Positions 33,619-42,985 are shown, numbered from the stretch's first letter. The stretch: 64,000 nucleotides of DNA from Temperatibacter sp965603205 (GCA_965603205.1 CBFDCC010000002.1:124001-188000), one strand, 5' to 3'. Notes: generated by a model not told the origin, from the sequence alone. Program-made: numbers and translations.

Positions 33619-36057
33619 CTACTCGTATCTAAGAGCCGTAATTGGATTAGAACGTGCAACCTTGATAGCGTGCATAGCAATCACACCCCAAGCAAGGCCA
33701 ACAGCCGCAACCCCTGAGAGAATGATAATAGGAATTTGCATATCAATACGCTCAGCAAAGAACTGCAGGTACATGCCCGATGCAAAATACGATAGAGGCA
33801 TCGCTACAAGGATTGCCCACATCACAGGCCGTGAAAACTGCCAAATGAGGAGTTTTACTAGCTGTGGCATCGTCGCGCCCAACACTTTTCTGATTCCGAT
33901 TTCCTTGGTGCGGCCACGTGCCATAAAGGCAGCGAGACCAAACAGACCAATTAATGCTAGAGCTAAGGCAAGACCCGAAAATCCAGCGAGTACCATATTC
34001 ATGGTCTTATAGATTTTATAAACACCGTTAAACAGACCATTCAGAAACTCATGCTCAATTGGATAATCAGGAATTACCTTCTTCCACACTTGCTCAATAT
34101 CCGTAATAACAGAAGCTGATGCACCTTTTTTCAAGCGAATAGCACCATAATAATGAACACCCCAATCCACACCGAATATCCATGGCTTGATCTTATTGTG
34201 CAATCCTAGGATATTTTGGTCTGGCACCACACCAATGATATTATATTGGAAATTATCCTTACCATCATCGCGGTTCATGCCCCAAAATATTTCACCAACA
34301 GCCTCCCCTGCTGAAGCAAAACCTAATTTACGCGTTAGCATTTCATTGACGATCACATTGGCATTGCGAACCTCTTCACTCTCGCGGTAATCGCCACCAA
34401 TCTCCATTGAGAAATTACGCCCTGCGAGCAATGGGATATTAAAGGTTTTAAGAAACTCAGTATCCATAGAAAGGTTGTTAATTTGGAATTTAGCGTTTTC
34501 ATCACCCTTAACCCGACTAATAGAATTTGAATTATTACTCTGGTTAAAAGGCACTTGGCTGGAAAATGATACATGCTCAACAGCAGGTAATTTCATTAGC
34601 TCCGTCCGCAAGGTTTCTTCACGGTCACGAATAGATTTAACGCCTAGTTTATTCAACACCAAAACCTCATCCTTTGGGAAGATATTGCTGCTTTCCTTAA
34701 CTTTAGCGTTTTGGAAGAATACGATCATCACAATGGCCAGCATGAAGATAGAAATCATGAATTGTGTGCCGATCATTAGCGAGCGGAAGAAGCTGCCCTT
34801 AGCGCCCTTAGCGTTCATATTCTTAAGCGCGTCAATGGGGCTGGTTTTCGTGATAAGATAGCTTGGGTAAGCCCCTGCCACCAAACCCACAATCGCAGTA
34901 GTCAGTAGCAACCACGGGATTAGCCCCATGTAATCAAGGCTTACAACCTTGTCCGTGGCACCATTAAATAACGGCACTAACATTTCAAGGAAGGCAATAG
35001 CAAGTACCATCGCAAGGAATGCTATTGTTAAGCTTTCGGTTAAAAATTGCGTCATCAATTGGCCGCGCTCAGCACCCAGCGTTTTACGCATGCCCACCTC
35101 GCGGGTACGCCCCATGCTCTGCGCTGTCGCAAGATTTGTATAATTCACAATAGCAATAACCAGCACCAAAATACCCAGCAATTGAACGCTCTCGATAACA
35201 GGCATGCCAATCATATCCCATATAGCAGCATTAGTATCTTTCAGGTGACGCGCCCTTAGCGAGGTCATGAATGTTTCTTTCATCTCGGCTTCAACATTAC
35301 GGTCAAAAACGGCATTCACTTTGGCGTCCACTTCAGCCAGTGACATAATATCCTTGGTCATCACATAGACATAGTTACCCAATGAAAGATTATTCCAGTT
35401 ACCTTCTAGCTTCCATTCTGCGATACGGTTAAGTGCCACAAGAGGAGAAATGATATTAAACCCGTCATCAGAAAGCATGGATGAATTGAAATGACTATTT
35501 TGCGGCAAATCCTTAATCACTGCTTTAACACGAAGAGCATGCTCGTGATTTAACATTAAAGTCTCACCTAACACATCAGTACGTCCAAAGAACTTATTGG
35601 CATAACTTTCGGTGAGGATCACACCTTTAGGATCAGTGAGCGCACTCGCGTCACCTTGGATATAGTCAAAATCAAAAATATGGGTAAATTCAGCGTCCGC
35701 AAAGCGAATACTCTCGTGAAAACTATTTTCACCAACAGTGACCAAATAACTACGGCGAATGGTCCTCACAACGGCTTCTGCCTCTGACATCTCAGCCTTA
35801 ATCAGTGGCCCCATTGCAGAATATGTTTGATCCAACTCTTTCACACTAATATTTGCATTTGGTGAAAGTATGGACCCAATAGTGTAGGTGCGCTCGTGAT
35901 TGGCAAACATGGTGTCATGATTACGCTCATAGTCGGCCATGATGCCACCAAACAGATAGACGGTCATACCTAATGCTAAACCCACCACATTGATAAGGGC
36001 ATAAAGCTTGTTTTTAGACAGTGCCCTTAGGGCTATTTTTATATAATTCTTAAACAT
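33619..36057 (-). CDS. FtsX/MacB-type ABC transporter permease (first permease of the operon)
   Basis: This 812-residue protein has double MacB-core/FtsX architecture with transmembrane segments near 18-40, 295-415, 430-455 and 690-800. VGMRKTLGAERGQ and GRTKEIGIRKVLGATM are the ATPase-coupling regions. It is a paralogue of the permease at 28340. It is the permease nearest the ATPase gene, 97 bp downstream of it, and begins after a GAGG-containing site. Substrate is unknown. Confidence 0.9.
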   Translation of the reverse strand: MFKNYIKIALRALSKNKLYALINVVGLALGMTVYLFGGIMADYERNHDTMFANHERTYTIGSILSPNANISVKELDQTYSAMGPLIKAEMSEAEAVVRTIRRSYLVTVGENSFHESIRFADAEFTHIFDFDYIQGDASALTDPKGVILTESYANKFFGRTDVLGETLMLNHEHALRVKAVIKDLPQNSHFNSSMLSDDGFNIISPLVALNRIAEWKLEGNWNNLSLGNYVYVMTKDIMSLAEVDAKVNAVFDRNVEAEMKETFMTSLRARHLKDTNAAIWDMIGMPVIESVQLLGILVLVIAIVNYTNLATAQSMGRTREVGMRKTLGAERGQLMTQFLTESLTIAFLAMVLAIAFLEMLVPLFNGATDKVVSLDYMGLIPWLLLTTAIVGLVAGAYPSYLITKTSPIDALKNMNAKGAKGSFFRSLMIGTQFMISIFMLAIVMIVFFQNAKVKESSNIFPKDEVLVLNKLGVKSIRDREETLRTELMKLPAVEHVSFSSQVPFNQSNNSNSISRVKGDENAKFQINNLSMDTEFLKTFNIPLLAGRNFSMEIGGDYRESEEVRNANVIVNEMLTRKLGFASAGEAVGEIFWGMNRDDGKDNFQYNIIGVVPDQNILGLHNKIKPWIFGVDWGVHYYGAIRLKKGASASVITDIEQVWKKVIPDYPIEHEFLNGLFNGVYKIYKTMNMVLAGFSGLALALALIGLFGLAAFMARGRTKEIGIRKVLGATMPQLVKLLIWQFSRPVMWAILVAMPLSYFASGMYLQFFAERIDMQIPIIILSGVAAVGLAWGVIAMHAIKVARSNPITALRYE

Positions 36058-36154
36058 TGGAGGCCTCCTCGCTGTATATTCGACGCACTACAATCTTTGA
36101 GTATTTCAATACTTCTTTATTTAAGATTGCAGCCTTTAACTAGTGAGCTGCTAA

Positions 36155-36838
36155 CTATTCAGCAGCGCGCACATTTTCTGTAACCACGTGACCATCAAAC
36201 AAGTTGATTGTGCGGCGTGCGTAATCAGCGTGTGATGGGCTGTGTGTTACCATCACGATGGTTGTGCCTTCGTCATTTAATGCTTGCAGCATTTCCATAA
36301 CTTCTTGGCCGTGCGCACTATCCAAGTTACCTGTTGGCTCATCGGCTAGGATCATTGCTTGATCACCGACGACTGCGCGAGCAACCGCTACACGCTGCTG
36401 CTGACCACCAGATAACTGGCTAGGCATATGCTTGGCGCGGTGGGCAATGCCAACTTTATCCATTACCTTTGCAACACGCTCTTTGCGCTCGCTGGCTGGG
36501 ATATTATGATACAGCAATGCTAGCTCGATATTTTCTTCAACTGAAAGCTCGTCAATAAGATTAAAACTCTGGAAGATGAAACCAATGTTATGCTTGCGGA
36601 TATTACCAAGCTGAGATTCAGAATAGTTTGAGATGTCCTCATCCATAAACATATACTGTCCGTCAGATGGTATGTCTAGCATACCAATAATATTTAAAAG
36701 CGTTGATTTACCACAACCTGACGGCCCCATAATGGCAACAAATTCACCATGTTCAATTTCAATATTAACGCTATTGAGCGCTACGGTTTCAACTTCGTCT
36801 GTTTGATATACTTTTGACAAATTATGTAATTTTAACAT
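36155..36838 (-). CDS. ABC transporter ATP-binding protein, LolD/MacB type
   Basis: The 227-residue ATPase has Walker A GPSGCGKST at 38-46, Q-loop FIFQSFNLID, signature LSGGQQQR at 142-149, Walker B ILADEPTG and the switch His in VTHSPSHA. It belongs to the MacB/LolD/FtsE class that couples to FtsX-type permeases, three of which follow in the same operon. It thus probably powers all three or different pairings of them. Confidence 0.95.
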   Translation of the reverse strand: MLKLHNLSKVYQTDEVETVALNSVNIEIEHGEFVAIMGPSGCGKSTLLNIIGMLDIPSDGQYMFMDEDISNYSESQLGNIRKHNIGFIFQSFNLIDELSVEENIELALLYHNIPASERKERVAKVMDKVGIAHRAKHMPSQLSGGQQQRVAVARAVVGDQAMILADEPTGNLDSAHGQEVMEMLQALNDEGTTIVMVTHSPSHADYARRTINLFDGHVVTENVRAAE

Positions 36839-36888
36839 TTTTTTATTTCCTTTTTATTTGCCCCTAAAGGCATTCCTCGCTGTTAGTT

Positions 36889-38265
36889 TTAGTTACCTAA
36901 TTTTAAGCGGTCCATATCACGGTAGCTAGTATAGGGTGATGTGACCACTCTCTCCCCAACTTCAAGGCCGTCTAGGACCTCGATATAACGACTGTTACGA
37001 CGACCAAGTCGTACTGTACGTTTCACGGCCACTGTATTATCGGCTGCCACTACAAATATCCAGTTTCCGCCAGTATCCTGAAAGAACGCTCCATTAGGGA
37101 TTAGTTTAGCCTTAGTAGCGTCCCCTAATGTTAACTTTGTTTGGATTGTCTGACCACGCCTGATAGAGCGAGGCTGTTCGCCATCAAATTTGAAATCAAC
37201 TTCAAACTGACCATTTTGAACTTGCGGATAAATCTTCGAAACATTAAGGCCGTAATTAGAGCCACCCTTTTCAAAGACAGCACTTTGACCAATATCCACA
37301 CGGCCTAGATAAAATTCATCGATGTTGGCTGTTAGCTTATAATCATTAGGCGTATCAATCTGACCAAGACGTTCACCGCGTGGGATATTCTGACCAATCT
37401 CAACATTAAAGCCTGATAGCTTGCCATCCACAGGAGCGCGTACATTCATATTTTCTAAATTCTGGCGTGAGATCGCTAAATTATCTTCTAGGCGACCACC
37501 TGTTTCTTTTAGAAACTTAAGCTGAGAGGCCTGCATACGCGTATCAGTTGCTTGGCTCTCAAGTGTAACTGCTAACTGGCTTTTATACCAATCAAGGGTA
37601 TCTACAGTATCGTCATACGTGCCCTTTGCCACATTACCACCACCTAGCAATTCTTTTTGCTGAGCAGCTTTGCGGGTTAGCATTTTTATTTGATAATTAA
37701 TGTTCACCAGATTACGCTTATGCTGCAAGCGGTTCTGCTCTAGACTAAGCTCCATAGAGCGCATGTTATTTAGCTGCTCTGCCACGCGCGCTTCGTTACC
37801 CAGCACGCTAAGCTGCAAAGTAGCATTGGACAAAACAACAATCTGCTCTCCGGCTTTCATCATTGCGCCATCTTCAACTAGAATGCGCTCAACGCGTCCA
37901 CCCTCAATTGCATCAAGATAAACTGTCTTAGCTGGTGTCACACGACCACGCACCGGAATGAAATCTTCAAATGTGCCAGAGTTCACCGTAGATATAACGA
38001 TACGGTCCTGATTAACATTAAGTGAACGCCCACCAGGCGCCATAATTGCTGAATATCCGAAATACATAACCACTAATGTCAAGGCAAACAGTGGCCCCCA
38101 TTTTTTCAACGGCGACTTTTTAGTTGTTACCTTGCGGTCCATCCCTGAGCCAGAAATAGCGCCACTAGCACCCGCTGACGGCCTATTTGTTGGCCTTCCG
38201 GGCATTTTGACCTCTTTTTTAGGTCCTGTTGATTTGGAATTATCCATATTTGTAATAGTACCCAT
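36889..38265 (-). CDS. HlyD/MacA-type periplasmic adaptor protein
   Basis: The 458-residue membrane fusion protein has a cytoplasmic basic, Pro-rich tail (1-50), one transmembrane helix (about 53-70), a lipoyl-type half-motif VERILVEDGAMMKAGEQIV, an alpha-hairpin coiled coil (about 150-270), the returning half-motif MNVRAPVDGKLSGFNVEIGQ and beta-barrel and membrane-proximal domains. It should link the inner-membrane permeases to the periplasm. GCGAGGA 10-15 bases upstream is the ribosome binding site. It is first in the sigma-54-controlled operon. Confidence 0.9.
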   Translation of the reverse strand: MGTITNMDNSKSTGPKKEVKMPGRPTNRPSAGASGAISGSGMDRKVTTKKSPLKKWGPLFALTLVVMYFGYSAIMAPGGRSLNVNQDRIVISTVNSGTFEDFIPVRGRVTPAKTVYLDAIEGGRVERILVEDGAMMKAGEQIVVLSNATLQLSVLGNEARVAEQLNNMRSMELSLEQNRLQHKRNLVNINYQIKMLTRKAAQQKELLGGGNVAKGTYDDTVDTLDWYKSQLAVTLESQATDTRMQASQLKFLKETGGRLEDNLAISRQNLENMNVRAPVDGKLSGFNVEIGQNIPRGERLGQIDTPNDYKLTANIDEFYLGRVDIGQSAVFEKGGSNYGLNVSKIYPQVQNGQFEVDFKFDGEQPRSIRRGQTIQTKLTLGDATKAKLIPNGAFFQDTGGNWIFVVAADNTVAVKRTVRLGRRNSRYIEVLDGLEVGERVVTSPYTSYRDMDRLKLGN

Positions 38266-38355
38266 TTTTAGTGTTTCCTCGCTGTCAGTACCACCTTTTT
38301 ATTATAACATGTCCTCGCATCGAACATCGGGCGTCACACTAACAGCTTAATAATA

Positions 38356-38370
38356 GCAAAGCTCATGCCA
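38356..38370 (-). promoter_or_regulatory. Sigma-54 promoter of the adaptor-ABC operon
   Basis: On the minus strand TGGCATGAGCTTTGC matches the sigma-54 -24/-12 consensus (TGGCAC-N5-TTGC) with correct GG-N10-GC spacing. The predicted start is near 38344, about 79 bases before the adaptor gene. A sigma-54 activator gene is immediately divergent. Confidence 0.8.
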
Positions 38371-38409
38371 ATAGTTAAGTCAATGTATTTACTGGATATT
38401 ATATCTAAG

Positions 38410-38470
38410 TGTACATTATCGGACATAAAATACTGTACGTTTATGAACAGTTACTGTACGATAACGGACA
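38410..38470. promoter_or_regulatory. Three 16-bp dyads, candidate enhancer sites for the adjacent activator
   Basis: TGTACATTATCGGACA (38410-38425), TGTACGTTTATGAACA (38434-38449) and TGTACGATAACGGACA (38455-38470) share the pattern TGTAC-N7-RACA with inverted ends. They begin 40 bp upstream of the sigma-54 promoter, the usual enhancer distance, and 35 bp before the activator gene, allowing autoregulation too. Confidence 0.7.
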
Positions 38471-38504
38471 TTGAATACTTAGGTTTAAACGAAAGGTATA
38501 CTTT

Positions 38505-39923
38505 GTGAGTAAAAGTGAAGGCTCCATATTAATTGTCGATGATGATGAGGACATTTTAACAGCTGGTAAATTGTTGCTCCGGCGTCATTTTGACAAAGTG
38601 CTGACATGCAATAGGCCTGAACTCATACCAGAGATGCTGCAAGTCAATCAATTTGACGCCATTTTACTCGATATGAATTTTAGCCCCGGCGAGAGCAGCG
38701 GTTCACAGGGGTATCAATGGCTGGCTAAAATTTTAGAAATAGAACCTCAGGCCGTCGTTATTATGATCACTGCTCATGGCGGCGTTAATGTAGCAGTTGA
38801 GGCCATGAAACTAGGGGCTACCGATTTTATCGCCAAGCCATGGCAAAATGAAAAGATGGTTGCCACCCTATCTGCGGCGGTACAATTAGGTAAATCCCGT
38901 ACCGAGGCTAAGACTCTCAAGAATGCCAATAAGATACTTATCGAAGCCACTGCGCCTGCTAGCGGGCAAAAAATATTAGGTGGCTCAGACGCGATGAAGC
39001 ATGTCATGTCCCTCATCAACAGGTCCGCCCCAACCGATGTTAATGTACTCATCTTAGGCGAAAATGGTACAGGTAAAGAGCTAGTAGCCCGCGAACTGCA
39101 CGTCAAAAGCGACAGATCAAATCAAGTATTTATGAGCGTTGATTTAGGCGCAGTTTCCGAAACGTTATTCGAAAGCGAGCTATTCGGGCATAAAAAAGGG
39201 GCGTTCACAGATGCAAGAGAAGACCGCATCGGGCGACTACAAGCAGCTAGTGGTGGCACATTATTTCTTGATGAAATTGGCAATATCCCCCTGCATCTAC
39301 AGGCTAAACTGCTCACTGTATTAGAACAGCGCGAAGTGACACCACTTGGTTCTAACCAAACCATACCGATTGATGTCAGACTTATCGCAGCGACCAACAT
39401 CTCCAAGGCAGACCTCGGCAAGGAGAAAAATTTCCGACAAGATTTACTCTTTCGCTTGAATACAGTTGAAATACAGTTGCCACCGCTACGGGAACGCAGT
39501 GACGACATTGAAGGCATTGCCAGACATTACGCTGATATCTTTTGCAAAAAATACAGCAAAGGCACCAAGGGATTTTCTGCTGACGCACTAGCGGCTATCA
39601 CTAGTTACGCATGGCCTGGTAATGTACGCGCCTTAAAACACGCGATTGAACGCGCTGTCATATTATCCGAGGGCTTGCTATTCGAGCCTTTTGATTTTCA
39701 AATGGATAAGCCACCGCACCAAGCTGGTGACATTGTACCGCCCCCGTCAGCTCAAATAATTGGCGCGCAAGATTTAGGTAACGATTTAAATCTCGAACGC
39801 ATTGAAAAAACTGTCATCGAACAAGCGCTTAAAAAGCACCGCTATAATATATCCCACGCAGCCAAAGAACTTGGGTTAACACGCGCCGCCTTATATAGAA
39901 GGATGGAAAAACATGGGCTTTAA
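38505..39923 (+). CDS. NtrC-family sigma-54-dependent response regulator
   Basis: The 472-residue protein has a receiver domain (1-125; DDDED at 12-16, phospho-acceptor Asp56, Lys111), an AAA+ domain (about 155-385; Walker A GENGTGKE at 185-192, Walker B FLDEIGN) and a Fis-type HTH at the C-terminus with HAAKELGLTRAALYRRM. The sigma-54 contact loop reads GAFTDA at 232-237 instead of the usual GAFTGA. It overlaps the kinase gene by 11 bases. It probably activates the divergent ABC operon through the three dyads. Confidence 0.95.
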   Translation: MSKSEGSILIVDDDEDILTAGKLLLRRHFDKVLTCNRPELIPEMLQVNQFDAILLDMNFSPGESSGSQGYQWLAKILEIEPQAVVIMITAHGGVNVAVEAMKLGATDFIAKPWQNEKMVATLSAAVQLGKSRTEAKTLKNANKILIEATAPASGQKILGGSDAMKHVMSLINRSAPTDVNVLILGENGTGKELVARELHVKSDRSNQVFMSVDLGAVSETLFESELFGHKKGAFTDAREDRIGRLQAASGGTLFLDEIGNIPLHLQAKLLTVLEQREVTPLGSNQTIPIDVRLIAATNISKADLGKEKNFRQDLLFRLNTVEIQLPPLRERSDDIEGIARHYADIFCKKYSKGTKGFSADALAAITSYAWPGNVRALKHAIERAVILSEGLLFEPFDFQMDKPPHQAGDIVPPPSAQIIGAQDLGNDLNLERIEKTVIEQALKKHRYNISHAAKELGLTRAALYRRMEKHGL

Positions 39924-41265
39924 AAAATTCTCTCTTCTGATCGCTATCCGAACTACGCTTTTAATGATTAGTTTAACAGCGATTGTCCTCCTCATCAGTA
40001 CACCAGGTTATCATGCGGCGACACTTCTACTCGCTGGCCTGATTGTATTTCAAGCATCTGAAGTTTTTCGCTTTGTATCTAAAACCAATTCGGAACTAGC
40101 ACGTTTCCTTGATGCCGCCCGTTATGCGGATTTTAGTCAAAGATTCGAACTTAAAGGCATGGGGGCAGGATTTGGGGAGCTTGGCCTTGCTTTTACTGAT
40201 ATTTTAAAACGCTTTCAGGATGTCCGCACAGGCCAAGAAAGGCAGTTGCGTCACCTAAAAGCAATGGTAGAGCATGTGCCTGTACCATTAATCAGCGTCC
40301 ATCAAGACGGACTGATTACCCTATGGAATAATAGCGCTCGTCGACTGTTTGGCACAAACCATGTGACCCGCCTCAGCGATATGGCACAATTTGGCGAAGA
40401 CTTTGCGCGGCATATCACCGTTATACAAGCAGGCGAGCGCAGGCTTGTAACCATAAATGTTGATGACATGGAACAACAATTAACACTCTCGGCCACCCAA
40501 ATCATCAGAACAGGCTCCATAGAGCGCTTAATCAGTATGCAGGATATTGGAAGCGAGTTGGATGGTGTACAGTTACAGGCTTGGCAAGACTTAGTGCGCG
40601 TGCTCACACATGAAATTATGAATAGCATCACGCCAGTGGCAAGCCTTGCAAAAACTGCCGCTGATCTCGTAGAGGATGCAAAGAGCAAAGTATTAGATCA
40701 CCCTGATGTAGTAGAAGAGCTAGATCATGTGGCCAGCGCCGTATCAACAGTTGCACGCCGCAGCGATGGTCTCATGCAATTTGTTGGCAGTTATAGGCGC
40801 CTAACGCGATTACCTCCTCCGAAAAAACAAGAAATAAAACTAGGCGTATTTTTCAAACAAGTGTCAACACTTGCTGCCCAAGAATGGTCAGATAAAAATA
40901 TAGAGTTTAATACTTCTGTAGAACCGTCAGAGCTTGATGTAATTGCCGATCCTGATATGATAGAACAACTACTGCTCAATCTACTTTTAAACGCAGAGCA
41001 AGCCCTAAGCGAGACAACAAATCCAGAAATTCATTTATCAGCCTATCTTAACAAACGCGGCCATGTGACCATTGAAGTCTCGGATAATGGCCCTGGCGTG
41101 CCTGATGATATTGCAAATCGGATATTTGTACCATTTTTTACCACAAAAAGAGATGGATCTGGGGTTGGTTTAGCGCTCACACGCCAAGTAATGATCGCCC
41201 ATGGCGGCAATGTTAAACTGAAAAAAAGCGAAAATGGGGGCGCATTATTCACGCTAATGTTTTAG
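39913..41265 (+). CDS. Sensor histidine kinase, partner of the sigma-54 regulator
   Basis: This 450-residue kinase has two N-terminal transmembrane helices (about 11-30 and 35-52) with almost no periplasmic loop, a HAMP-like or linker region, a PAS-like domain (about 115-215), the phospho-acceptor His233 in LTHEIMNSITP, and an ATPase domain with NLLLNAEQAL, DNGPGVP and GSGVGLALT boxes. The lack of an external sensor suggests it reads a membrane or cytoplasmic signal, such as envelope stress. It overlaps the regulator gene, so the two are made together. Confidence 0.93.
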   Translation: MGFKKFSLLIAIRTTLLMISLTAIVLLISTPGYHAATLLLAGLIVFQASEVFRFVSKTNSELARFLDAARYADFSQRFELKGMGAGFGELGLAFTDILKRFQDVRTGQERQLRHLKAMVEHVPVPLISVHQDGLITLWNNSARRLFGTNHVTRLSDMAQFGEDFARHITVIQAGERRLVTINVDDMEQQLTLSATQIIRTGSIERLISMQDIGSELDGVQLQAWQDLVRVLTHEIMNSITPVASLAKTAADLVEDAKSKVLDHPDVVEELDHVASAVSTVARRSDGLMQFVGSYRRLTRLPPPKKQEIKLGVFFKQVSTLAAQEWSDKNIEFNTSVEPSELDVIADPDMIEQLLLNLLLNAEQALSETTNPEIHLSAYLNKRGHVTIEVSDNGPGVPDDIANRIFVPFFTTKRDGSGVGLALTRQVMIAHGGNVKLKKSENGGALFTLMF

Positions 41266-41478
41266 TAGATAACAGTCATATTAGTTTAAGAGTGGTTTTG
41301 TATTTATGTAAAATAATATAGTATTACTACCGCAAAAATGCATTTCACTTCACTTTTTCATTTTGCAAATTAGAATTAAGTTTAAAAATTTTAAGGAAAA
41401 TATGCTAGCAGAACACACTAATCTGTTATATATTAGTAAATGAGTAGGGAATATGGCTTTTTAGCTTACCTTATTCTA

Positions 41479-41516
41479 GCCCTACTGTGTACCCCCATGC
41501 GCAGTGGGGCTTTTTC
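41479..41516 (+). terminator. Rho-independent terminator downstream of the kinase gene
   Basis: AGCCCTACTG pairs imperfectly with CAGTGGGGCT and is followed by a T run. It lies 214 bp after the kinase stop. Between them is AT-rich sequence without a convincing gene; a 60-codon frame at 41440-41622 covers the hairpin and is rejected. Confidence 0.6.
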
Positions 41517-41540
41517 ATGCCTAATTCCAACCCATAAACG

Positions 41541-41580
41541 CACAAAGAAAGACCCCCCGAAGACAAGCATCAGAGGGTCT
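41541..41580 (-). terminator. Probable terminator of rpsU
   Basis: AGACCC (41550-41555) pairs with GGGTCT (41575-41580); on the minus strand TTTCTTTG follows. It is 48 bases past the rpsU stop. Confidence 0.4.
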
Positions 41581-41628
41581 ACCTATTTGATATTGATTTC
41601 ACGCCTAGAGCATAAAATCTAAATTAGC

Positions 41629-41847
41629 TTAACGAGTGTGACTCACCAAACCATCACGCTCTAGACGCTTACGCTCTAGTTTGCGTGCACGACGAACAGC
41701 TGCTGCTTGCTCACGAGCTTTCTTTTCAGAAGGCTTTTCGAAAAAGCGGCGCAGTTTCATCTCGCGGTATACGCCTTCGCGCTGAAGTTTTTTCTTCAAA
41801 GCACGTAAAGCTTGATCCACATTATTATCCCGAACGACAACCTGCAT
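41629..41847 (-). CDS. rpsU: 30S ribosomal protein S21
   Basis: The 72-residue basic protein starts MQVVVRDNNVDQALRALKKK and has the S21 core GVYREMKLRRFFEKPSEKK, followed by an Arg/Lys-rich tail. It contributes to mRNA binding on the small subunit. GGGGTG precedes the start. The gene is on its own, as usual in this group. Confidence 0.96.
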   Translation of the reverse strand: MQVVVRDNNVDQALRALKKKLQREGVYREMKLRRFFEKPSEKKAREQAAAVRRARKLERKRLERDGLVSHTR

Positions 41848-42292
41848 GGTTGTTCACCCCTTTCTATTGGCTAAATTTATGGTGCAGCAAGTCGGGAGCA
41901 TACACCATGTGCCGAGAACGCGCGGTATAGCAAGCATCGACGATCAAGACAAGTAATTTCGCTGTTTCCTAAGTATAATGGGTGAAAAGCGCGAAAAAAG
42001 AGGCAACCTCCCGTCCATTTTTCTTCTAGTTGCACCCTAAAGAAAAAGAAAAGTTACCTCTTTTGGCTTTTCAGTCTTAACAATCCCATGTTCCTTAGCA
42101 TAACTAACCTTAGTAGATGGTATAAGCTCACCAAAGACCAGAACCCAGTCAGTATTCTACCTCAAAATCACTAAATTTGCAAGATGTGGCCCTTTCCATC
42201 TCGCAAACCGCAGTTTTGCGTGGTACAAATAATCATAAGATAAAACGACTCGGTGATTATAATATCTCGCAACCTAAAAGAATTAGTCAGTT
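41848..42292. other. Intergenic region with a possible gene remnant
   Basis: 445 bases between rpsU and COQ9. A pair AAAGAGGCAAC and GTTACCTCTTT near 41997 and 42054 could form a long imperfect hairpin. On the minus strand an open frame without start (42037-42156) reads DWVLVFGELIPST then KVSYAKEHGIVKTEKPKEV, which looks protein-like and may be the tail of a decayed gene. No intact gene is seen. Confidence 0.4.
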
Positions 42293-42967
42293 ATGCCAAA
42301 AACAGCGCCAAAATCTAAAGACGAACCAACGCCACTGGAATTACGCGAACCGTTATTGCAAGCAATGATGGCGCATATTCCTTTTGATGGATGGAGCGAA
42401 AAAGCGCTTTTCTCAGCGGCAGACGATTTAGGTATCAGCAGTGGCATGGCAGAGCTAGCTTTTCCCCGTAGTGCTATTGAGGCATTACAATTGCACCTAC
42501 AAAAAGAAGATCAAATTCTAAAGGATGCATTAGAGAAGCTAGATTTGCCCTCCATGAAAATTAGGGACCGCACCACCATTGCCGTACGCACAAGGTTAGA
42601 ATATGCCAGTGAGCACCGTGAAGCAGTGAAGCGCGCCATGAGCCTGCTTGCCTTGCCACAGAATGTATCTATCGGCACATCAGCCATCTGGGCCACCAGT
42701 GACATCATATGGCGCGCAACAGGTGATACTTCCACTGATCATAACTGGTACACAAAGCGCATGACCCTATCTGCGCTTTATAGTGCTGTCCTTATTTTTT
42801 GGCTCAATGATGATTCTGAAGAATTTTGTGATACTTGGGATTTCCTTGATCGGCGTATAGAAGATGTGATGAAAATCGAAAAAACGAAGTTTGATTTTAA
42901 AAACACATTAAAGCATATGCCGTCTATTAGTCGTTTTCTGGGCCGGTTGCGCTATCCCACACTTTAA
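42293..42967 (+). CDS. COQ9-family ubiquinone biosynthesis protein
   Basis: The 224-residue helical protein has a TetR-like N-terminal part (about 20-80; HIPFDGWSEKALFSAADDLGIS) and the COQ9 region (about 90-200) with SIWATSDIIWRATGDTSTDHNWYTKR and LSALYSAVLIFWLND, the family's core. COQ9 binds lipid-like ubiquinone intermediates and supports COQ7-type hydroxylation. It stands 18 bases before the recombinase gene, which may be an incidental operon. No strong ribosome binding site is visible. Confidence 0.9.
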   Translation: MPKTAPKSKDEPTPLELREPLLQAMMAHIPFDGWSEKALFSAADDLGISSGMAELAFPRSAIEALQLHLQKEDQILKDALEKLDLPSMKIRDRTTIAVRTRLEYASEHREAVKRAMSLLALPQNVSIGTSAIWATSDIIWRATGDTSTDHNWYTKRMTLSALYSAVLIFWLNDDSEEFCDTWDFLDRRIEDVMKIEKTKFDFKNTLKHMPSISRFLGRLRYPTL

Positions 42968-42985
42968 TAAACTTTGGCATCGCTT

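Noticed and set aside
41440..41622. 60-codon open frame downstream of the kinase gene
   Set aside because: It runs through the terminator hairpin and has no ribosome binding site or family features.
42177..42368. 63-codon open frame overlapping the COQ9 start
   Set aside because: It overlaps the COQ9 coding region in another frame and lacks similarity to anything I know.
42843..42862. CTTGATCGGCGTAT inside the COQ9 gene matching the REP-like arm
   Set aside because: Only about 14 bases match, there is no inverted partner, and the codons make the expected family residues, so it is chance.
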